Shown here piece after piece: positions 25,272-33,201 of a DNA stretch of 36,074 bases (its first letter is position 1; each line of letters begins with the position of its first letter). Under the pieces are notes generated by a model that saw only the letters and a list, made by a program, of their open reading frames with translations, searched no databases and was not told where the DNA came from. Position numbers and translations under genes: made by a program. This DNA comes from Lysobacterales bacterium (lineage in GTDB: Bacteria > Pseudomonadota > Gammaproteobacteria > Xanthomonadales > SZUA-36): positions 1-36,074 of the forward strand of contig JANQPM010000117.1 of the NCBI GenBank assembly GCA_028289465.1, in the 5' to 3' direction.

Positions 25272-28200
25272 GAATGCGCCGGGTCGGCCGGCTGGTCCTC
25301 TGAGGCGGTGGTCGCTGTTTGGTTTTCCGCAGCTTTGTTTTCGGGGTTCTCGTTTTCCGGGGTTTCATTTTCCGGGACCGGTTCCAGCGATTCGAATAGC
25401 TGCGATAACGCGCGTTTGGCCGCGTCGAAGGAGAAGTGTTCGGTCACATTGGTCAGTCCGGCTTTTGATACTTTCTGCCACAGCGCAGCATCGGTATACA
25501 ACCTGACAACAGCGTCGGCATAATCCTGGGCCTCGTCCGCGACCAGAATATGCGTACCGTCTTCGGCATACATGCCTTCCACGGCGATCGACGTGGCCAC
25601 CACCGGCTGTCCGTAGCTCATGCTCATGTTGACCTTGCCTTTGACGCCGGCGCCGTAGCGCAGCGGCGCGACTGACAGCCGGCAGCGATTCAGGAATGGA
25701 CCGAGGTCTTCGACAAAGCCTTTGAAGACGATGCCGTCACCGTGCAGCTTCTTGATTTCCTCCGGTGCCTTGCTGCCGACCAGATAGCATTTGATATTCG
25801 GTAACTGGGCTCTGATCAGCGGAAAGACCGATTCGGCAAACCAGGTCGCGGCATCGACATTCGGCGGGTGCTGATAACCGCCGACAAAGAAAATATCCCT
25901 GCGCTGTTCGAACGGGACCTGGCAGCCGTGCACCGGATGGATGTTGGATACCACCTGTACGTTGGCCTCCGGCAGTTCCCCGGCCAGAATAGACTGCTCG
26001 TACGGGCTGACGACCAGGGTTGCATCGGACTGGTGAACCAAGTTCAGTTCCGCTCGCTTGGTATGCAGCGCCATGCGTTTCAGCGCGGCCTTTCCTTCTA
26101 GTTCCGCCAGGCGCAGCTCACGCAGGTAGTGCAGATCGACCGTGTCGAAAACAAAGCGGGTGTTCGGGCAGTAGTGCCGGACGTAGCGCAGATACTTTTC
26201 GGCCACATAGTGGCGGCTGACCATGACCGCATCGAAACCCGGACCGCGCTGTTCAAAGAAATCCAGCAGATCGTCCACCCACGGGTGGTACAGGACTTCA
26301 ATGCCCGCGGCCTGCAGATTCGATGTGTAATGGCCGGCGTAGGCCCTGTTATCGGCAAGAAAGGTCACCTGGTAGCCGAGTTCCTGCAGACACATCATCA
26401 AATTGACCAGCCGTACGCTGCCGGAATCCTGATCCGGTTGCGGCGTATAGGCATCGATGACCAGTAGGCGGCCACGCCGGCCATGGTTTGCTGCGGCTTC
26501 GCCGGCGATCTGGTTGGCCGGGTCGTCGATCACATCGGGGTGATCGGCCAGTATTTCGGTCCAGCGGTCGATAAACTTTTCCTGGTTGATCTGCTGGTAA
26601 CGCTTGGTCCCGGCACTGATATCGGTGCCGGAGGTCGCGCCCTCGAAGTGAATCACGGTGGACTGCGGCTGCACCCGGACTTCGAAACCGGCGTCGCGGC
26701 ATTTGAAGGCCAGATCGGTATCCTCGTAGTAGGCCGGTGCATAGTGGTCATCAAAGCCGCCGAGCTGCTGAAACAGAGCTTTTGGGACAGCCAGGCAGGC
26801 CCCGGAAACATAGTCGGCTTTTCTGGCGTACTGGAAGCGCGGATCGGCCGGGTCCTGCCCGCGGCCGTAATTCCAGCCTGAGCCGTCGCGAAAGATAATG
26901 CCGCCGACTTCCTGCAGACTGCCGTCCGGAAACAGCAGCCGTGCGCCGGCGATACCGGTATTCGGGAATCGGCTGAAAGTTTCCAGCAACCGGTCCAGCC
27001 AGTAGTCCGTGACTGCCGTATCGTTGTTCAGGAAAACCAGAAATTCCGCATTCGCCTCACCGGCGCCGCGATTGCACGCACCGATAAAACCGAGGTTCTT
27101 CGGGTTGGTGAGCGTGGTGATGCCGTTCATGCCGGCCAGCAAGCGCGGCGTGCAGTCATCGGAGGCGTCGTCCACAACGATCACCTCATACGGCACTCTG
27201 GTGACGGTATTGGCCAGGCTCTTCAGGCAGGTCTGGGTGTGTTGGTATTGGTTGTAGACCGGAATGATCAGGCTGGCCTTGGGCCGAATACTGGTTGGCA
27301 GACTGAAGGACTCGAGGACTTCCGGCGCTGCCTCATCCGTCGTTTTGACTTCCGCCTGCGGCTCGGGCTGCGACTCCGGTTCCAGCGTGCTGACGATTTC
27401 GGGAATATCGATCAGCGGCAACTCGCTGACCGTTACTTCCGGCTCGCCGGCGGCCTGCAGGCGCCATAATGTGCGTTTCCAGCCGCGTGCGGCAAGGCTG
27501 TGCTTCAGGCGATTGAATAGATAGGGCCAGCGTCGCGGCGAGTATACTTGCGCGGTTTTGGCGTTTCTGGCCAGCCGGCTCAGCAGACGCAACGGTTTGG
27601 TCAGCCGCCAGGAACGGCTCGCAATCACCTGGTCCAGCCGGTGCTTGTGGTGTTGCAAATGGATGATTTCTTCGTGCTGGATCGCGCGTTGTGCTTCCAG
27701 TTCGATGATCACCTGATTTTGATAGGCCAGATGCGATTCCTGCTGGGCGATGGTCTGGTCGCGTTTCTGAATGGTGTGTTCGCGCTCCTGAATGGTCTGT
27801 TCGCGCTCCTGAATGGTTCGTTCGCGCTTTTGAATCGTCCGCTCGCGGGCCTGAATGGTCGTTTGCTGGGTTTGAATAGCTGCCTGATGTTCCTGCAGTT
27901 GCTGCTGCTCGTGCCGAATACTCTGGTTCAATTCCAGAATCCGTTCGTCCAGTGACAATGCCCACTCGGTTCGTTTCAGCAGTTCGTCATTCAGGGCTTG
28001 CGCTTCAGACTGCAGGTTTTTAACTGCGGTTTTGCCCGTTTCGATTTCTTGTTCCAGTCGCGTCGCCCAGGCAGTGCGTTTTTCCAGTTCCCGCTGCTGC
28101 AGATTGATCTTCTGACGCGCGCTGTCCAGTGCGGCATTCGAACGCCACTTCTCATAGCGGCTGAACTGATAGGCGAGACGCGTGCTGAGCAGCCGGCCGG

Positions 28201-30178
28201 TGCCATCATCGTCCAGGCTGTCGTTGTCGGGGCTGCGGTCGTCGAACGCCGGCGGAACGATTTCGCGGTAGGCTCGGACCATTTCGGACAGCGGCCTGTG
28301 CGTTCTTTTTGCGAGCGCCTGGCGCATTGCGGCAAGCGGTGCCGGGTCCTGGTGCAGTTCCTTGACCAGGGCCAGAAGGTCTTTCCAGCGCGGCTCGATC
28401 AGATAACCATCCCGGCCGTCGGCCAGTCGTTCGGAAAAGCTGCCGCGGCGAGTGGCGATGGCCGGAATGCCGAGCATCTGCAGTTCGGACAGTGTGTAGC
28501 TGAAGGTCTCCGGTACCGTCGACAGCAGCAGGCCGGCATGCGGGCCGGTTTCGCGCAGCAGTGAGGGTAATTGCTCGCGCTGATACTGGTAGACCACATT
28601 GACGCCGGTCTGGCCGAAGAAGGCTTCGCCGTCCTTGCCCGAGCCCAGTAAGTAGATCTGGGCATAGTCGGCCAGCCCGTGGCGCAGCGCGTCGGCCAGC
28701 AGCGACTTGCCTTTACCGGCCGATATACGCCCGAGAAGCACCAGTCGCAGGCGTTTGTCGGGCCGCGCGCGGGCACCGACCGCGGCCGGCTTTTTATCCA
28801 GTGGCGCGATGCCATGGGGTACTACCGTGGTCTGCTCTGCCAGCGATGGGTCGGCCAGCCAGGTCAGATTGTCGATCACCGACTGACTGGGTGCGACCAG
28901 CGGAATCCGACGGCGTTTAAGCGTCGTCAGCCATTTCTGTCTTAATCGCTCCCAATAGAGCGCCCGGTGGTCCGCAAATGGCGGCTGCTCGGTCTCGCGC
29001 AATGCGCGTGACAGGTCGACCGAGCCATCTTTTCGCCGGTAGTGTCCGGGGTCGGTCGACAACAGCGGCCAACAGGGGTAGTAGTCGTGCAACACCTGCA
29101 GCGTCGGCAGGCCGGTATTCAATGCGTCCAGATCGTGCCCGATCAGTGAGGAAACCACGATTCGGTCGACCGCATAGCGATGGATAATGTCATTGATGAT
29201 CGCCCGGTAGCCGGCGTGTCCGATTGTGCTGTCGGTAATGTCCGGTTGCAGCGGCCAGGCCATCAGGCTCGGCTCGCGCTGGGTACCCAGGTGTAGGCTC
29301 AGGCTGTGCCGGTCACCGGTTCGGTAATTCGCGGATGCCAGAATCAGATGATGGGAACGGTTTTCCGTTTGGGCGTAGTCATCGATCCAGCGGGCAACTC
29401 CGCCTCCCCAGCCATGGGTGATGTGCAGCGTTATCGGCCGGCCGTCCTGCAGGAACGGCTGATTGACGACACCGCCTTTCAACCACCGCTGCAGCGTATC
29501 GCGGATTCCGGCCAGCGCCGGCAGCAGTGGTTCTGCATCGGCTCCGACAGCCGGCCGCGGCGCCGCATCGCAGTAGATGGATTCGGCCACGGCCAGCAGG
29601 CGATGGTTCAACTGGCACCAGTCAGGGAATTCGGCCGACTGAATATCGGCAGCGGCCACTGTTTCTACCGTCGCGGCCGGCAGGTAAACGGCGCCGGCCG
29701 GCCAGCGGTTGTCTTCAAACCACTGCCGTTCGGCGGCCGCCGCAACTAGGCTGTCCGGGTCGAAAGCGGCGTCGGCGGGCCGCTTGAGGCCGGCAAACGG
29801 GTCCAGCCGCGGATCGGCGCTGCCCAGCGTAGTGATGGCCGCGATTTCGGGTTCGGCTTTCAAAATGGCCCACAGGCGTTCCATGAAGCGCGACGGAAGA
29901 ACGGTTGCCTGAGGTTTGATCAGCAGCGCATGGTGCGGATGCTGCTCCGCGACGGTGCGGCACAGCGCGGATAAGTCGCCGTTCGGGATTTCAAGGCTGG
30001 CGGCGACTGGCGAAGACACCCCTTTCAGCCCGTATACGCTTTCGAATTCAGCGACCTGTAAAGGCTGATCCGCCGATGCCGGGGTAGTGCCGACGATAGC
30101 CGGTAAAAGCACCAATATCGTCGGTGTGGCCGCATCGTCCTTCTCAGTAGCCCGCTTTTCAGTAACTCGGGGTTTCAA
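25268..30178 (-). CDS. Giant multi-domain glycosyltransferase (GT4-like / coiled coil / GT2 / GT4)
   Basis: 1636 aa from a TTG at 30178 that has GAAGG 6 bases upstream; the frame stays open to a weaker TTG at 30304 (1678 aa). Domains with approximate residues: an N-terminal unassigned part; a GT4-like region from ~250 (ITHGWGGGVARWIDDY) with the nucleotide-sugar half from ~475 (RLVLLGRISAGKG); a long coiled coil ~680-870 with 7-residue repeats at ~770-815; the basic linker SRSWRLTKPLRLLSRLAR; a GT2 domain ~965-1200 (LIIPVYNQ, VVDDASDD, FLNNDTAV, YYEDTDLAFKCRDAG); and a second GT4 domain ~1234-1600 (VIDAYTPQPDQDSGS, FVGGYQHPPNVDA, PLRYGAGVKGKV). The tail repeats Pro-Glu-Asn units. No signal peptide or membrane helix. 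It probably builds a surface polysaccharide at the cytoplasmic face; the product is unknown. It is monocistronic, convergent with relA and divergent from mrcB. Confidence 0.85.
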   Translation of the reverse strand: MKPRVTEKRATEKDDAATPTILVLLPAIVGTTPASADQPLQVAEFESVYGLKGVSSPVAASLEIPNGDLSALCRTVAEQHPHHALLIKPQATVLPSRFMERLWAILKAEPEIAAITTLGSADPRLDPFAGLKRPADAAFDPDSLVAAAAERQWFEDNRWPAGAVYLPAATVETVAAADIQSAEFPDWCQLNHRLLAVAESIYCDAAPRPAVGADAEPLLPALAGIRDTLQRWLKGGVVNQPFLQDGRPITLHITHGWGGGVARWIDDYAQTENRSHHLILASANYRTGDRHSLSLHLGTQREPSLMAWPLQPDITDSTIGHAGYRAIINDIIHRYAVDRIVVSSLIGHDLDALNTGLPTLQVLHDYYPCWPLLSTDPGHYRRKDGSVDLSRALRETEQPPFADHRALYWERLRQKWLTTLKRRRIPLVAPSQSVIDNLTWLADPSLAEQTTVVPHGIAPLDKKPAAVGARARPDKRLRLVLLGRISAGKGKSLLADALRHGLADYAQIYLLGSGKDGEAFFGQTGVNVVYQYQREQLPSLLRETGPHAGLLLSTVPETFSYTLSELQMLGIPAIATRRGSFSERLADGRDGYLIEPRWKDLLALVKELHQDPAPLAAMRQALAKRTHRPLSEMVRAYREIVPPAFDDRSPDNDSLDDDGTGRLLSTRLAYQFSRYEKWRSNAALDSARQKINLQQRELEKRTAWATRLEQEIETGKTAVKNLQSEAQALNDELLKRTEWALSLDERILELNQSIRHEQQQLQEHQAAIQTQQTTIQARERTIQKRERTIQEREQTIQEREHTIQKRDQTIAQQESHLAYQNQVIIELEAQRAIQHEEIIHLQHHKHRLDQVIASRSWRLTKPLRLLSRLARNAKTAQVYSPRRWPYLFNRLKHSLAARGWKRTLWRLQAAGEPEVTVSELPLIDIPEIVSTLEPESQPEPQAEVKTTDEAAPEVLESFSLPTSIRPKASLIIPVYNQYQHTQTCLKSLANTVTRVPYEVIVVDDASDDCTPRLLAGMNGITTLTNPKNLGFIGACNRGAGEANAEFLVFLNNDTAVTDYWLDRLLETFSRFPNTGIAGARLLFPDGSLQEVGGIIFRDGSGWNYGRGQDPADPRFQYARKADYVSGACLAVPKALFQQLGGFDDHYAPAYYEDTDLAFKCRDAGFEVRVQPQSTVIHFEGATSGTDISAGTKRYQQINQEKFIDRWTEILADHPDVIDDPANQIAGEAAANHGRRGRLLVIDAYTPQPDQDSGSVRLVNLMMCLQELGYQVTFLADNRAYAGHYTSNLQAAGIEVLYHPWVDDLLDFFEQRGPGFDAVMVSRHYVAEKYLRYVRHYCPNTRFVFDTVDLHYLRELRLAELEGKAALKRMALHTKRAELNLVHQSDATLVVSPYEQSILAGELPEANVQVVSNIHPVHGCQVPFEQRRDIFFVGGYQHPPNVDAATWFAESVFPLIRAQLPNIKCYLVGSKAPEEIKKLHGDGIVFKGFVEDLGPFLNRCRLSVAPLRYGAGVKGKVNMSMSYGQPVVATSIAVEGMYAEDGTHILVADEAQDYADAVVRLYTDAALWQKVSKAGLTNVTEHFSFDAAKRALSQLFESLEPVPENETPENENPENKAAENQTATTASEDQPADPAHS
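27748..27885 (-). repeat. 21-bp minisatellite coding coiled-coil heptads
   Basis: About six tandem 21-nt units within the giant glycosyltransferase encode seven-residue blocks of the form T-I-Q-x-R-E-x (QARERTI, QKRERTI, QEREQTI, QEREHTI, QKRDQTI). Units differ by a few bases, with related but non-identical DNA. Seven residues is one coiled-coil heptad, so copy-number change would lengthen the coil without a frameshift. Confidence 0.85.
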
Positions 30179-30337
30179 ATCGCGCCTTCGCTTTAGAAAA
30201 CAAGGAATTTTAGACGAATTTAGATCAAAATACTGAACTTGCGATGAATAATCTGGTAAAACCCGAACGGCCGTCTGAACCGGCCGGACCGCTGAGCGTT
30301 CCAAAGAAAATTCGATGCCTGACAGAAAGAACCAAAT
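30179..30337. promoter_or_regulatory. Divergent intergenic region between the giant glycosyltransferase and mrcB
   Basis: 159 bp, clearly more AT-rich than both flanking genes. On the minus strand TAAAAT (30212-30207) is a -10 candidate for the glycosyltransferase, without a good -35. No clear promoter for mrcB is visible. The region most likely holds both promoters. Confidence 0.4.
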
Positions 30338-32698
30338 ATGACGCGCAAACGCGCCGCCAAACGCCGCACCAAGCCCCGGAAAAAGGCAGCGTCCTCCTCG
30401 GCCGCGCCAAAACGCCGGCTGCTTAAATTTTCATTGCTCGCACTGGGTGTGCTCGCGGGGCTGTTTCTGCCGTGGATGGTCTATCTGGACCATACCGTCA
30501 AAACCGAATTCGAAGGCCGCAAATGGGATTTGCCCAGCCGCGTTTACGCCCGGCCACTGACGCTGTTTCCCGGTCAGCCGATGACCGGGGCGTTTTTGCT
30601 GCGGGAACTGCAAGCCGCCGGCTATCGCGAGGCGGCCGGCGCGAACCGACCCGGCAGTTATTCCCGCAATGGCGACCGATTTACGATTTATTCGCGCGAT
30701 TTCCAGTTTGCCGACCGCAAACAGGCCGCGCTGCGGTTTCAGGTTTCGGTCGGCAGCGGGGAGGTGGCCGGGCTGGCCGATCACCGCGGCCAGGCTATCA
30801 GCCTGGCGCGGCTGGACCCGGCTGAAATCGGTTCCATTTACCCGCTGCACAACGAGGACCGCAGCGTGGTTCGGCTGGACCAGGTCCCGCCGTTGCTCAT
30901 CACCGGTCTGCAAGCCGTCGAAGACCGCCAGTTCAAACACCATTACGGAGTCGACCTGAAAGCGATCGCCCGGGCGCTGTGGGCCAATCTTCGGCATCGC
31001 CGGGTCGTTCAGGGCGGAAGCACGATTACCCAGCAGTTGGTCAAAAACTACTTTCTCAGCCATGAGCAAACCGTGCTGCGCAAGCTCAATGAGGCCATGA
31101 TGGCGGTATTGCTGGAATGGCGCTACAGCAAGCCGGAAATTCTCGAAGCCTACCTGAACGAAGTTTGGCTAGGCCAGCAAGGCGCGCGGGCCATTCACGG
31201 TTTCGGCCGGGCTGCAGAATACTATTTCAATCAACCGTTGGAACGGCTGGACGGCGATCAACTGGCGCTGCTGATCGGGCTGGTCAAGGGAGCTTCCTAC
31301 TATAATCCGCGTCGCCACCCCGAGCGCGCACTGGACCGGCGCAACCAGGTGCTGAAGGCGTTTTTGGATACCGGCCTGATGGATGCGGCGGCCTATGCGG
31401 CGGCCCGCGGGCGACCGTTGCAGGTGACCGCGCAGGCCCGCTCGGGCCAGGCCAGCTATCCGGCCTTTATCGACCTGGTAAAACGCCAATTGCGCGACCA
31501 ATACCGCGAACAGGACCTGCGCTCGGAAGGGCTGCGCATCTTCACGACCCTGGAACCGGCCACCCAGGCTGCCGCCGAACAATCCGCCGAGGACGGGCTG
31601 TCCGCGCTGGCTGCGGCCGGCCTGCCCGAGGATCTGCAGTCGGCCATGGTCGTGGTGGACATCCACAACGGCGAGATACAGGCGCTGGTCGGTGACCGGC
31701 TGGCGGGACGTGTAGGATTCAATCGCGCGCTGGACGCCCGGCGGCAGATCGGTTCGGTGATAAAGCCGCTGGTTTATCTGCAGGCCCTGCAGCATCCGGA
31801 GACGTTTAACCTGCTGACCGAAGTCGAAGACCTGCCAGTTGAATTGCGGCTGGCCAACGGCGATCTGTGGCAGCCGCGTAATTACGATGGCGAAAGCCAC
31901 GGCACGGTTACGCTGCTGGAGGCGCTTTCCCAGTCCTACAATCAGGCTACCGTGCAGGTCGGCCTGAAAGTGGGCGTGCCGAATATCGTGCAGACGCTGG
32001 GCCTGTTTAATTTGCAGGATGCGGTGGAACCGGTGCCGTCGATTCTGCTGGGTGCGGCCGAATTCACGCCGCTGGAGGTTGCCCAGGTATACCAGTCGCT
32101 GGCCGCCGGTGGCTATACCAGCCCGCTGCGGGCCGTCACCGCGGTACTGGATGCGAACGGTACGGCGCTGAGCCGCTACCCGTTGAATCTGTCGCCACTG
32201 CCGAGAAGGGATGCGGTAGCACTGGTGAACTATGCGCTGACCCAGGTGGTCGATAAAGGCACGGGCCGTGGGTTGCGGCGCTGGCTGCCGTCTGATTTGA
32301 CGGTAGCGGGGAAAACCGGTACCACCAACGAGCGCCGCGATAGCTGGTTTGTCGGCTATACGCGAAACCGCCTCGGCGTGGTCTGGGTCGGGCTGGACGA
32401 TAATCGGCCGGCCGGGGTAACCGGCAGTAACGCGGCATTGCAGCTCTGGGGCAGGGCATTTGCCCGTCTGCCGTTGAAGTCGTTAACATTGGATTTGCCC
32501 GAAGGCGTTGGCTGGTACTGGGTAGACCCGGTGGAAATGGCCCTGGCGACGGAGGATTGTCCAGGTGCGGCTAAAATGCCGTTCGCCGAAGCTGCTCTGC
32601 CGGCCCGTTATGCGAGTTGTACCGCAAATGGCCGGTCCGGGCGAGGAGCCTCACAGAAAACACCCTGGTGGAGAAAGTGGTTTGGTAAGAATAATTAG
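30338..32698 (+). CDS. mrcB: Bifunctional penicillin-binding protein 1B
   Basis: 786-aa class A PBP that polymerises and cross-links peptidoglycan. It has a basic cytoplasmic N-terminus (MTRKRAAKRRTKPRKK), one membrane helix at ~28-50, and a UB2H-type region (~60-160: RVYARPLTLFPGQPMT), which marks PBP1B rather than PBP1A. The GT51 domain includes EDRQFKHHYGVD with catalytic Glu195 and QGGSTITQQLVKN. The transpeptidase motifs are SVIK (nucleophile Ser473, Lys476), SYN (533-535) and KTGT (659-662). The C-terminal tail is Ser/Lys/Trp-rich. The 3' end overlaps a lipoprotein gene by 17 bp. PBP1B needs outer-membrane lipoprotein activators (LpoB or LpoP), relevant to that neighbour. Confidence 0.96.
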   Translation: MTRKRAAKRRTKPRKKAASSSAAPKRRLLKFSLLALGVLAGLFLPWMVYLDHTVKTEFEGRKWDLPSRVYARPLTLFPGQPMTGAFLLRELQAAGYREAAGANRPGSYSRNGDRFTIYSRDFQFADRKQAALRFQVSVGSGEVAGLADHRGQAISLARLDPAEIGSIYPLHNEDRSVVRLDQVPPLLITGLQAVEDRQFKHHYGVDLKAIARALWANLRHRRVVQGGSTITQQLVKNYFLSHEQTVLRKLNEAMMAVLLEWRYSKPEILEAYLNEVWLGQQGARAIHGFGRAAEYYFNQPLERLDGDQLALLIGLVKGASYYNPRRHPERALDRRNQVLKAFLDTGLMDAAAYAAARGRPLQVTAQARSGQASYPAFIDLVKRQLRDQYREQDLRSEGLRIFTTLEPATQAAAEQSAEDGLSALAAAGLPEDLQSAMVVVDIHNGEIQALVGDRLAGRVGFNRALDARRQIGSVIKPLVYLQALQHPETFNLLTEVEDLPVELRLANGDLWQPRNYDGESHGTVTLLEALSQSYNQATVQVGLKVGVPNIVQTLGLFNLQDAVEPVPSILLGAAEFTPLEVAQVYQSLAAGGYTSPLRAVTAVLDANGTALSRYPLNLSPLPRRDAVALVNYALTQVVDKGTGRGLRRWLPSDLTVAGKTGTTNERRDSWFVGYTRNRLGVVWVGLDDNRPAGVTGSNAALQLWGRAFARLPLKSLTLDLPEGVGWYWVDPVEMALATEDCPGAAKMPFAEAALPARYASCTANGRSGRGASQKTPWWRKWFGKNN

Positions 32699-33182
32699 TT
32701 TGTTCGTGCTGCTGACAGCAATGACCGGCTGCGCGCTGGCGCCACGAGGACCGGCGCCGGTGGAAGAGCGCGAAGTCGATTCCCGGGTCCGTAATCCGGC
32801 CAGTGCCGACAGCGCCGGCGTTCAGGTGCGCCCGCTGCAGAATCCCGCGGTACAGGAACTGACCCGGGGAGCGCTTGCGGCCGAGGCGGCCGGCGATCTG
32901 ACGGGAGCTGCCGTGTTGCTGGAACGGGCATTGCGGATTGAACCGCGCGATCCCGAAATATTGCAGTATCTGGCCGAAATCAAATTGCAGCAGCAAGATT
33001 GGCAGCAGGCCATGAATTTTGCGACCCGCAGCTACGATATCGGGCCCAGGGTCGGCGAAATCTGCAGCAGAAACTGGCGCACCATCGGCGTTGCCCGGCA
33101 GCATTTGGGCGATGCCGGCGGTTCGCGGGAAGCCGAGCGGCGAGCCGGCCAGTGCATGAATACCCGTCCGCCTTCGCTATAG
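32682..33182 (+). CDS. lpoP: TPR outer-membrane lipoprotein, probable PBP1B activator LpoP-like
   Basis: 166 aa from a TTG at 32682 with GGAG 8 bases upstream, overlapping the end of mrcB. The N-terminus LFVLLTAMTGCALAP is a lipoprotein signal peptide with lipidated Cys after MTG; the frame extends upstream but those residues are just the out-of-phase mrcB sequence. A ~50-residue flexible linker is followed by TPR-like helices (EAAGDLTGAAVLLERALRIE, then QYLAEIKLQQQDWQQAMNFA) and a C-terminal Cys pair. In Pseudomonas aeruginosa a TPR lipoprotein encoded next to the PBP1B gene, LpoP, activates that synthase. Position, overlap and architecture fit; orthology is inferred, not tested. Confidence 0.72.
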   Translation: MVRIISLFVLLTAMTGCALAPRGPAPVEEREVDSRVRNPASADSAGVQVRPLQNPAVQELTRGALAAEAAGDLTGAAVLLERALRIEPRDPEILQYLAEIKLQQQDWQQAMNFATRSYDIGPRVGEICSRNWRTIGVARQHLGDAGGSREAERRAGQCMNTRPPSL

Positions 33183-33201
33183 TCGCCGACAGCAGATCGC
33201 G

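Noticed and set aside
27748-27885. CRISPR or regulatory iterons
   Set aside because: The 21-bp units lie in phase inside a coding sequence and explain a heptad coiled coil.
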